Below are positions 15,238 to 21,933 of a DNA stretch of 32,086 bases, piece after piece. Both the position numbers and the translations under genes were made by a program. Each line of letters opens with the position of its first letter. Positions within the stretch are counted from its first letter, which is position 1. The DNA comes from Candidatus Melainabacteria bacterium (GTDB lineage Bacteria > Cyanobacteriota > Vampirovibrionia > Obscuribacterales > Obscuribacteraceae), in contig PLZS01000152.1 in the NCBI GenBank assembly GCA_003153555.1, positions 1-32,086 on the forward strand, read 5' to 3'. Under the pieces are notes generated by a model. The model saw only the letters and a program-made list of their open reading frames with translations, searched no databases and was not told where the DNA came from.

Positions 15238-15381
15238 ATGATTGTCACTGACCCGATTGTAGGCTATGCCCACAGTGTTCAGGAAGCGCTTCGATTGATT
15301 TACGATCCGACCGGTCTTCCACCAGATTCGCAGGCCGTCATTGAAGTCGCCATAGAAATGACGGGGCAACAAACTAGCTAA
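15238..15381 (+). CDS. Small 47-aa protein after the integrase
   Basis: ATG 15238 has GGAG five bases before it and opens a 47-codon frame that reads as sound protein (VTDPIVGYAHSVQEALRLIY, then SQAVIEVAIEMTG), with a likely amphipathic helix. It follows the integrase in the same direction by 84 bases, with the tRNA-Arg(CCT) fragment between. It could be a small accessory protein of the element or the residue of a longer gene. No family is recognised. Confidence 0.45.
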   Translation: MIVTDPIVGYAHSVQEALRLIYDPTGLPPDSQAVIEVAIEMTGQQTS

Positions 15382-15464
15382 GTAATTTCACATTCGAGTG
15401 GATCTGACGATTTTGATCACAAATGTCAAAGGACTTTGCTAGAAGCCAGTCATCAGTCTTTTTT

Positions 15465-15480
15465 CAGTAATGTATTACTG
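15465..15480. promoter_or_regulatory. Palindrome CAGTAATGTATTACTG
   Basis: A perfect inverted repeat with a two-base centre in the 200-base gap between the 47-aa ORF and the convergent TPR gene. A T-run lies just before it. It could be a regulator site or part of a bidirectional terminator; the sequence alone does not decide. Confidence 0.35.
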
Positions 15481-15582
15481 CTTGTACTTTTAAAGACACT
15501 GTTCATGTAATTCCTAAACGGTACATCTAGCGGTGAAGACGCTTCATGCGAAATTCGAGCAACCAGCCGGCAATGCGCTCAG

Positions 15583-16593
15583 TCAGGGCTTAGGCGTATA
15601 GCCAAAATCAATTGCATTTGCTTTCTCAGCGCGACCTTGCTCTACTTTGCCCATTTTTTCGAAGGTGTCGCCATGGTGCCAAAGCGCTTCCAAATTTCTA
15701 GGATTGATTCTTAATGCGTCATCGAGATATCGCTCCGACTCCTCGTATCGAGTCATTGCCTTACAAATAACAGCTCGAACAACAAGAAAGGACGCGTGCG
15801 TGGTTGGATGAAGTTGGACGAATTTATCAACAATTTCCAGTGCTTCATCAGCCCGTGCTTGTGCTAAGAGCAAGCGAGCGCGACATATGAAAAGTGACGG
15901 ATCATCAGGGTTTAGAGCCTCAGCCTTGTGCAAATCAAATTCAGTTTGCTGGAAATTACCAAGACTAAGATAGCTATAAGCACGCAGAGTATAGGATCTT
16001 GGAAGCATCGCATTCAGCAACTGAGCAGTGTTGCAGTCGGCGATGGCATCATGTTCTCTGTTTAAAAGCCATAAACAAGCAGCCCTGTGTAAATAGATTT
16101 CTGGCGCTCGCGTTTCCAGAGATACAGCTCTATTAAAGTTATCCAGCGCTTGCTCGTATTGGTTCAGGTTCGACAACGCAGATCCGAGAGCACAGTAGCC
16201 GACACAGAATTGCGGGCTTAGGGAGATTGCAGTCTCCCCATCGACTGCGGCAGAATCAGGCTCGTATGAGCCCGTCTTGGCCAGAGATCGTAAACCGTAG
16301 GCGTATCCATTATTTGGAGTTAGCTGGAGTGCCTTATCGCAATCATCGATAGCTTTGCAGTGTTCGGAAATATACGCCAAGGCTACGGAACGTGATAAAT
16401 ACGCTCTCGCGAGAAGGTCGCGGCCGATCCAAAAACATTTTATTACCTGGTCAAGAATGATAATGGCAGAGCCGTACTCCGTTCGGCGAATCTTTTTATC
16501 GGCAATTCTGACCGCATAGCGAGGAAGATATACGGCAGCAGCCCCAATGATTGTGGCTACTATAATGACGATGTTTGGGTCATTGAGCGGCAT
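15583..16593 (-). CDS. Membrane-anchored TPR protein
   Basis: A 336-residue protein from ATG 16593; a TTG at 16614 would add seven residues, and neither has a clear SD. One TM helix at about residues 7-25 (IVIIVATIIGAAAVYLP) is followed by 7-8 tetratricopeptide repeats to the C-terminus (RSVALAYISEHCKAIDDCDK, GSALSNLNQYEQALDNFNRA, RAEALNPDDP-like turns). TPRs act as protein-binding scaffolds; no enzyme domain is attached. It is the last of a set of minus-strand genes that starts with the AGS-C nucleotidyltransferase, but the gaps are wide enough for separate promoters. Confidence 0.85.
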   Translation of the reverse strand: MPLNDPNIVIIVATIIGAAAVYLPRYAVRIADKKIRRTEYGSAIIILDQVIKCFWIGRDLLARAYLSRSVALAYISEHCKAIDDCDKALQLTPNNGYAYGLRSLAKTGSYEPDSAAVDGETAISLSPQFCVGYCALGSALSNLNQYEQALDNFNRAVSLETRAPEIYLHRAACLWLLNREHDAIADCNTAQLLNAMLPRSYTLRAYSYLSLGNFQQTEFDLHKAEALNPDDPSLFICRARLLLAQARADEALEIVDKFVQLHPTTHASFLVVRAVICKAMTRYEESERYLDDALRINPRNLEALWHHGDTFEKMGKVEQGRAEKANAIDFGYTPKP

Positions 16594-16728
16594 GACAATG
16601 ATTGGCAGACCCAAGAACTTTTAACTACGACCTCAGACTATCGTATCGTAGTTGATCGATCATGTTGGCCTGGCAACTTCTCACGTTCACCAAACTGTCG
16701 AACGACATTGGCAACCGCAACCAGGTTT

Positions 16729-17106
16729 TCAAAGAATTTGCGTGTTCCATTTCAAATAGGTGTCGATCAGAGACTCAAAACTCGCGCCAGAATCTACCGC
16801 GATCCCAGACCTCGACAAACAGTCCAGCATTGCCTGCTCCAATTCGTTCCTGGCAAACTTTTCAGTCACCACTAGACTCACAGTTTCTCTGCCGAAAGAC
16901 CAGAATGAGGTGGGACGGTCGTTGAGCAAGACATCAACAACTCTTCCGTCGGCTGTGTAAACTTTCCAGTCATCAACGTCCAGCGGCTCGATAAAACTTT
17001 GCGCTGATTCGAGAGACTCGAAAACCTGCACAACCGGTTCGTCACACAAACCAAAAACCAATTTGGTTCGGTCAAGCGCTTCTCGTCGATTTCTTTTGAA
17101 CCACAT
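16729..17106 (-). CDS. Hypothetical 125-aa protein
   Basis: The frame is open to ATG 17169; ATG 17106 (MWFKRNRREA) is preferred as it has GGTGA eight bases upstream and a more natural N-terminus. The upstream start would place the gene 24 bases after the RHH-like gene and fits an operon, so the choice is not firm. The product is soluble with an alternating alpha/beta pattern (VFGLCDEPVVQVFESLESAQ, DDWKVYTADGRVVDVLLND). No motif is recognised. It probably shares a transcript with the upstream RHH-like gene. Confidence 0.6.
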   Translation of the reverse strand: MWFKRNRREALDRTKLVFGLCDEPVVQVFESLESAQSFIEPLDVDDWKVYTADGRVVDVLLNDRPTSFWSFGRETVSLVVTEKFARNELEQAMLDCLSRSGIAVDSGASFESLIDTYLKWNTQIL

Positions 17107-17193
17107 AAATTCACCAACCGCGCTCGTGAAGTTCTTAGCCTCATCTCGCCCATGTTCGCACACAAGCATCTCAATTGGTGCGCTAACCGTTAA

Positions 17194-17664
17194 CTAACTT
17201 GCTTTCGGCAATTGATCGATAACTGCAATGTCATTTATTTCGTTTTGAATCAGTTCAGCACAATAGGCATCATCCACTGCTATCTTGCGCGCGATTCTTG
17301 ACACCGCCATTCTACGCATCTTCAACATGATTTGATCTGCCTCCGCTTCGGGCAGCATTCTGTAGAACAACATCATCGTGATGTTGGAATCAATAGTACA
17401 GCGCAAAAGGAGTTTGCAAATTTTGTCGGTGCTCCGAAGAATAACGTTAACAATTTGTTCTCCCACTCTGTATATTGCTCTCACCAAATTATCTTCTCTA
17501 TTACTCTCCGAAGTTGTCTTGTAATTCTCGACGTACCATCTGATTGCATCACGTGCAATCTCCCCTTGAGTTTTGCCAAGCTCGTTTGCAAGCTGCGCGA
17601 CAGCGATCCGATCTTGTTCAGCTAACGCCACAGACCGCGACTGGAATTTTTTACGTGGAGGCAT
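17194..17664 (-). CDS. Ribbon-helix-helix-like protein
   Basis: ATG 17664 is chosen over 17733 because GAGGAAGT lies eight bases upstream. Of 156 residues, about 10-48 (SVALAEQDRIAVAQLANELG, KTQGEIARDAIRWYVENYK) fit a short strand plus two helices as in RHH/CopG/MetJ-type DNA-binding proteins. The remaining 100 residues are helical and unassigned. RHH proteins typically act as repressors of their own locus or as relaxosome accessories. Being beside a CBASS-like locus and followed by the 125-aa gene, it could regulate the island; this is inference only. Confidence 0.6.
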   Translation of the reverse strand: MPPRKKFQSRSVALAEQDRIAVAQLANELGKTQGEIARDAIRWYVENYKTTSESNREDNLVRAIYRVGEQIVNVILRSTDKICKLLLRCTIDSNITMMLFYRMLPEAEADQIMLKMRRMAVSRIARKIAVDDAYCAELIQNEINDIAVIDQLPKAS

Positions 17665-17770
17665 TTTTACTTCCTCATGGTGTCTATAAACTAAATCCAG
17701 CTTAGCACCACCGGCGATGACAGTGTTGTTCACGAAGTTATCTGAAAGTCAATAGTTTCGGAAAATTGAA

Positions 17771-17911
17771 ATGGACGACATTTTTGAAGTCTCATCGTTC
17801 ACTCTTTATCCTGCACTACGCGTGCCGTCTAATGGAGTTAAAAAAGGAAAGGTGCACATCAAAGTCGGTCGGCGATGCAGCAAGCAACCATTTCTAAATT
17901 CGTTCGCGTAG
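17771..17911 (+). CDS. Doubtful 46-aa ORF
   Basis: ATG 17771 to TAG 17909-17911 gives 46 residues with a Lys-rich strand-like middle (NGVKKGKVHIKVGRR). The SD is poor (GGA 11 bases upstream). It fills most of the gap between the RHH-like gene and the AGS-C nucleotidyltransferase, on the opposite strand to both. It is listed as a candidate only. Confidence 0.2.
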   Translation: MDDIFEVSSFTLYPALRVPSNGVKKGKVHIKVGRRCSKQPFLNSFA

Positions 17912-17926
17912 AGTTTTCCCCAACGG

Positions 17927-19405
17927 CTAAACAATGTTTACGATGAATGGTCCGCTCCTAGCGACGCATGTACCTTGTTTTACAATAAAAAATTCGATGT
18001 AATGCTTCCCGGCAAATTTCGTGGACTCTGAATGTGAGATTTTTTGGTCTAACCAAGTGTGTTTCTTGACTATTCCACCGCGCATTTGATTAGCTCGTTT
18101 CGCTTCTTCCCCGGTGTTCACAACCTGATAGTGAATATCAAATGGTGGCGGCGTATCAGTAGAAACCGAGAAATCGAGGTCTGCATATTTAGGAGTTGAA
18201 AGTTCATCGCTTGGAACAGGCAAGAGCTCATCACTTTTTCTAAGAACCGCGCTAACAGTGCATTCGTGCTCGTATTTGAAAGAAAATGGCGGCCAAACTC
18301 TATGAGGAACTTTAAAGACCGTAGGCAAGGGCTTTGGTAAGAAACGCATGATCTGAGGAAGTTTGCCGCCCGTGTTCTGCCTGATCGATTTCTCAACAAC
18401 GCTTTCTCCGAACATTTTCCCGCCACGTTGTTGCAACTCCGAAGACGACAAACTATTTTGGATCGCAGGTACGAAGTCACTTTCAAGCGAGCTACAGAGG
18501 TCGTTAAAAGCCAGTTCTTTATCAGGATCTTCGCTCCATGATTTGATAAGGTTTTCCGCCGGGTCTACCGGGTTAAGGACGACACCACCTTTAACAGCAA
18601 ACCTTATGTTCGAAATTATGTTAATGAGAGCTTGCACCAAATCGGCTTCGTTGGCGTAAATCTGTGCCGCCAGGGTGGTTATTAAGATCGAAGAGGGCGC
18701 ATTGTCGCCATCTTTGAACATTACATTCCGGTATCTCTTAAGAAGCTGGACAGCTCTTTGTAGAGGCGTTTTGATGCGATGTTCCGGTATATCAGATACG
18801 CTTTTACCTGCAAGCTTAGCGGCTTTTGCTCGCTGTTCGTTCATCTGGAATCGCATTCGAGATCTAAACCATTCTCCGTAACCGAATGGATTGCTTACGG
18901 TCCAGTTTGGGGTAATGATTTTGTAAAACGGATTCGTTCGGTCAGTTATCGCAATGAGATTTTCGTTGGAAGTCAAGTTCGGAATCGACGCTTCTGGCAA
19001 CGCAGGCACTATATCCATTTTAAATGTCGCAGCATCTGCGTATCTGAGTGTCCAACAAAAATCGTCTTCGGTGACAGGCTCCAGAAAACGGTATTGGGTG
19101 TGATATTGCTCAATTTCAGACCCCACCAACTCCTTAAGGGCAATTTGGGTGATGCTATTTTTCGACCGGTTTATTTGAGCAACCAAGTCTATGTCGTACT
19201 CTTCATGATCTTGTGCTGGTCGAATAACCGTGCCCAAATCGAACGAGCCGTGAGCTCGTATATGCGCAATTCCCGCCACGGGTGATTCTGGTCGACTCAA
19301 CCAATTACCGACGGATAGATACCGTTCAACCGCCTCTTCATATAAGGTTTCGCTTATGTCTAAGTTTGAAGCAAGAGATTCCAAGAAAGCTGTGGGGTCG
19401 GTCAT
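17927..19405 (-). CDS. CD-NTase (SMODS) with C-terminal AGS-C sensor domain
   Basis: ATG 19405 is chosen over 19450 for the strong GGAGGGG eight bases upstream; the product has 492 residues. The nucleotidyltransferase core has G53-S54 (AHGSFDLGTV), the metal-binding pair D71/D73 (EEYDIDLV) and the third acid D131 (FKMDIVPALP), so it should be catalytically able. A helical C-lobe follows with KTPLQRAVQLLKRYRN. The last 130 residues (FDIHYQVVNTGEEAKRANQM, then FAGKHYIEFFIVKQGTCVAR) match the AGS-C (adenylyl/guanylyl cyclase and SMODS C-terminal sensor) domain. The family makes cyclic oligonucleotide signals in CBASS defence. No effector lies on its own strand; the nearest is the SLATT gene across the divergent promoter region. 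Confidence 0.9.
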   Translation of the reverse strand: MTDPTAFLESLASNLDISETLYEEAVERYLSVGNWLSRPESPVAGIAHIRAHGSFDLGTVIRPAQDHEEYDIDLVAQINRSKNSITQIALKELVGSEIEQYHTQYRFLEPVTEDDFCWTLRYADAATFKMDIVPALPEASIPNLTSNENLIAITDRTNPFYKIITPNWTVSNPFGYGEWFRSRMRFQMNEQRAKAAKLAGKSVSDIPEHRIKTPLQRAVQLLKRYRNVMFKDGDNAPSSILITTLAAQIYANEADLVQALINIISNIRFAVKGGVVLNPVDPAENLIKSWSEDPDKELAFNDLCSSLESDFVPAIQNSLSSSELQQRGGKMFGESVVEKSIRQNTGGKLPQIMRFLPKPLPTVFKVPHRVWPPFSFKYEHECTVSAVLRKSDELLPVPSDELSTPKYADLDFSVSTDTPPPFDIHYQVVNTGEEAKRANQMRGGIVKKHTWLDQKISHSESTKFAGKHYIEFFIVKQGTCVARSGPFIVNIV

Positions 19406-19448
19406 CGAATCCCCTCCATGCCGGAGACTGAAAACGGATTTCATTTCC

Positions 19449-19469
19449 ATTTTACCACGCCAATGTCAA
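19449..19469 (-). promoter_or_regulatory. TTGACA-N9-TAAAAT motif upstream of AGS-C CD-NTase
   Basis: On the minus strand TTGACA (19469-19464) is followed after nine bases by TAAAAT (19454-19449) and GGAA. The same layout with a ten-base spacer lies before the opposite CD-NTase. The spacing is too short for a standard sigma-70 promoter, so this may be a shared operator or an unusual promoter. Confidence 0.3.
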
Positions 19470-19710
19470 GTTGGTCTTCAGTCTCACTATCTTTAATAAC
19501 TGTTTATCAGCTGCCGCATCAACGTAAATTGCGACTATCGCCGTGATTAAAGTCGTTTTCCGCAGCTAACTTGCAGGACATCGACAATAGAGGCATAAAT
19601 TCCTACGCGCTGATGGTGGCAAGAGCGTGCTACGATCTCCCTTCCTAAATAAAGACGTGCCACTACATGTGATATCATCACCAAATAGTCCAAGCGACTT
19701 TTCCGAGTCT

Positions 19711-19732
19711 TTGACAGGAAATATTGTAAAAT
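19711..19732 (+). promoter_or_regulatory. TTGACA-N10-TAAAAT motif upstream of second CD-NTase
   Basis: TTGACA (19711-19716), ten bases, TAAAAT (19727-19732) and then AGGAA, 31 bases before the start ATG 19764. It mirrors the motif before the divergent gene. The rest of 19406-19763 shows no gene. Confidence 0.3.
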
Positions 19733-19763
19733 AGGAACACGAATTTTCAGAGCGTTGCACTAG

Positions 19764-20654
19764 ATGTACACAGTAAATGCATCCTTCGAACAGTTTCACG
19801 ACTCAGTCAACATTACTGGTGATCATCGACAGATATGTTCATCAAGAAAAGATGCACTGATTGATCATCTCAAGAATAAATTCCGTATAGAGGATAGTTT
19901 TCAGTTTGGATCAATTCCAAAATACACCGCATTAAGAGGGCTGTCGGATTTAGATATACTCTTGGTGCTGAACTGGGGAATGCACTGCGAGAATCGAACA
20001 CCGTCGCAAGTTATGCTATCTGTTCGAAACTGTTTGTCTGCCTACAAAACAGTAGGTGCCCGAAGAAACGGGCAAGCTGTTACTGTTCGATACGAAACTT
20101 GGCCTAACGTGGACATTGTTCCCGCTTACAAAGTTCTGATTCCGGGGACAACACAAGTTCAATATTATTGCATTCCAGATATGAACACAGAAACCTGGAT
20201 CAAAAGCAAACCCTCGAACCACGCAACCAGCATTGAGAGTCGTGTTAGGTCTTTCGGAGGAGAGTTTCGAAAAATTATCAAATTGATGAAGTGGTGGAAC
20301 CACACCCACGGAGATTATCTCGAGTCGTATCACATCGAAGCATTAGCGGTGGAAAGTCTGACCGGTGTTTTTTCCGAGTGGGCGTGGGATGTATGCGATC
20401 TTTTCGATAAAATGTACAACTCAATCTCCAGTTGCAACCTTTTGCTTCCTTGTTTTTCATATCAGGGCTCTTATGCTGATGCATATCTGCGGTCATCCGA
20501 TAGGACTGAAGTGTCCAAACGTTTATTGACTGCCAAAAATAACGCACAGTCAGCTTGGTATGCTGGCAACTTTCGAAACCCGAATCCTAGCGACGCTTTA
20601 GCGATAGAATGTTGGCGCCGCGTGTTTGGAGATAAATTTCCTGCTTATGGCTAA
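19764..20654 (+). CDS. CD-NTase (SMODS) of a CBASS-like locus
   Basis: A 296-residue nucleotidyltransferase with G49-S50 (FQFGSIPKYTALRG), D62/D64 (LSDLDILLVLN) and D117 (PNVDIVPAY) as the catalytic set. The C-lobe has FRKIIKLMKWWNHTHG and SYHIEALAVE, and the protein ends in the typical ECWRRVFGDKFP. It lacks an AGS-C domain. The SD is weak, so expression may be low before induction. The stop codon lies inside an overlap with the SLATT gene (ATGGCTAA), giving tight coupling of synthase and effector. Expected reaction: polymerising NTPs to a cyclic or linear oligonucleotide second messenger upon phage infection. The product nucleotide cannot be read from sequence. Confidence 0.88.
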   Translation: MYTVNASFEQFHDSVNITGDHRQICSSRKDALIDHLKNKFRIEDSFQFGSIPKYTALRGLSDLDILLVLNWGMHCENRTPSQVMLSVRNCLSAYKTVGARRNGQAVTVRYETWPNVDIVPAYKVLIPGTTQVQYYCIPDMNTETWIKSKPSNHATSIESRVRSFGGEFRKIIKLMKWWNHTHGDYLESYHIEALAVESLTGVFSEWAWDVCDLFDKMYNSISSCNLLLPCFSYQGSYADAYLRSSDRTEVSKRLLTAKNNAQSAWYAGNFRNPNPSDALAIECWRRVFGDKFPAYG

Positions 20655-21231
20655 CGAAAACAATAAGAGTTCGGACATAGCGCCGCTTCTGAAACACGTA
20701 AGAAGTCTCCGTGCCGATGCAGTCATCGGCAAGAAAAAGCACTATAACGCAGCTGATCGAAAAGACGCGCTTAATGTTTGGTTTGGAGTTCCGCCAGTAC
20801 TGATTAACATACTGCTTGGTTCTTTATTTTTTGGAATTCTAGCCGAGGCAGTTCCAGACTGGATGAAGTGGGCTGGTGCCATATTCGCTTTTGTTGCTGC
20901 AGTTCTTGTTGGCATTCAAACCTTTTTCAATTGGCCGAAAGTAGTGGAAGGACATCGGCGTGTCGCATCGAAATATTTGTCGCTGAGCAAAGACTGTACA
21001 GCGTTATTGGCTCTTTGCGAAACCAATCATGTGCCGAAAAATATCCAAGAACACCTGGAGGGCTTAGGAGAACGCTACAAAGAAATTACTCTAGATGCAG
21101 ATGCCTTCGGGACAAGTAAGAGCGATTTCAATAAAGCAATAGCAGGTATCAAAGCAGGTGAAGAAAAGTATACGGCTTTGGAACTTGGATTGGATCCAAC
21201 CGATACAAATGCGCTACACCAAACGTTGTGA
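20647..21231 (+). CDS. SLATT-domain two-TM effector
   Basis: ATG 20647 is chosen (194 residues) since it overlaps the upstream stop by eight bases; a longer frame from 20626 lies inside the CD-NTase. An N-terminal helix (LLKHVRSLRADAVIGKKKHY) leads into two TM helices at about 45-65 (FGVPPVLINILLGSLFFGIL) and 73-94 (MKWAGAIFAFVAAVLVGIQT), followed by a long C-terminal helical part (EGHRRVASKYLSLSKDC, LGERYKEITLDADAFG). This is the layout of SLATT (SMODS and SLOG-associating 2TM effector) proteins, predicted to form a pore on ligand binding and kill the infected cell. Its coupling to the CD-NTase supports that role. Confidence 0.88.
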   Translation: MANENNKSSDIAPLLKHVRSLRADAVIGKKKHYNAADRKDALNVWFGVPPVLINILLGSLFFGILAEAVPDWMKWAGAIFAFVAAVLVGIQTFFNWPKVVEGHRRVASKYLSLSKDCTALLALCETNHVPKNIQEHLEGLGERYKEITLDADAFGTSKSDFNKAIAGIKAGEEKYTALELGLDPTDTNALHQTL

Positions 21232-21284
21232 CGAACGTCAGGTGCTCGTCGGCTCCAATTCATTTAATTTTTTGCTGACTACTG

Positions 21285-21302
21285 TGCACCGGCCCTGGTG
21301 CC
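21285..21302. repeat. GGCAC-type hairpin, copy after the SLATT gene
   Basis: GCACC and GGTGC arms around GGCCCT, 54 bases after the SLATT stop. Its reverse complement matches the 8683-8700 copy outside the loop. It may end transcription of the CBASS-like operon. Confidence 0.45.
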
Positions 21303-21357
21303 TATTGCATGATGGATAGAAGGATGCGACTAACGGTCAATAACGGTAGCAATTCAA

Positions 21358-21379
21358 CAAAAGTAGCGGGTTACTTTTG
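21358..21379. terminator. Eight-base-arm hairpin CAAAAGTA / TACTTTTG
   Basis: Perfect eight-base arms with a six-base loop in the gap 21232-21582. CTTTTG and CTTTTC runs follow closely. It may be a weak intrinsic terminator for the CD-NTase/SLATT operon; the stem is AT-rich, so this is tentative. The rest of the gap has no supported gene. Confidence 0.4.
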
Positions 21380-21582
21380 CAACGCTTTTGCTTTTCAAAA
21401 TGCTGGCTGCTGGGGATTCGAACACATGCAATTGGTAATCTGCGCGAAGCTGCTCCAGTGTCGGCGTGATTGCAAAAGTAGCAGGCGCAAGGAAAGAAAC
21501 AGCGTGTAAACCGTGTTGCGTGAATTGTCCATTGGTTGCAGAATGAAAACTGTAACCCACCTTTAACTTATGAGAACCGGCT

Positions 21583-21861
21583 ATGTTAGCGCTGAAAACA
21601 ATACAACCAGATTGGTTGATTAAATCAGCAGTTTTGGCAGTTTTTATACCGATGATCACTTACATAGCGTTTGGAGGAATCTGCCTTACAGCCGAACCAT
21701 TTTGTTTGCATTGCTTTTCTCGGCAAGTTTATTGCTCAGACATTCGTTATCCCGGGCCGGTAGTGGCGGAGTATTACTGTAGTTCGTGCCAACGGAGTTG
21801 GAAACCGCTTATTAATTTTCATCGATTGAGTCGGTTTGGCTGTATTAGTTATTACTATTGA
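21583..21861 (+). CDS. Small membrane protein with Cys pairs
   Basis: A 92-residue frame with one TM helix at about 14-36 (SAVLAVFIPMITYIAFGGIC), then two CxxC pairs (FCLHCFSRQVYC, YYCSSCQRSWKP) that could bind one zinc as a short ribbon. The SD is not clear. It precedes the large TPR gene in the same direction by about 70 bases. A minus-strand frame (21354-21659) overlaps its first part, but the Cys pattern makes the plus frame the better call. Confidence 0.45.
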   Translation: MLALKTIQPDWLIKSAVLAVFIPMITYIAFGGICLTAEPFCLHCFSRQVYCSDIRYPGPVVAEYYCSSCQRSWKPLINFHRLSRFGCISYYY

Positions 21862-21933
21862 ATCTTGGCCGTTCCATCTGATTGGGAACTGCTTTACTCT
21901 GATCTGACAGTACTACGCTCTGAGGTAACGGCG

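Noticed and set aside
21411..21423. T-loop-like sequence GTTCGAATCCCC on the minus strand
   Set aside because: The T-stem does not pair and no acceptor or CCA follows, so it is not a supportable tRNA fragment.
21354..21659. 101-codon minus-strand frame
   Set aside because: Crosses a hairpin and overlaps the better-supported Cys-pair membrane protein; starts with GTG and lacks an SD.
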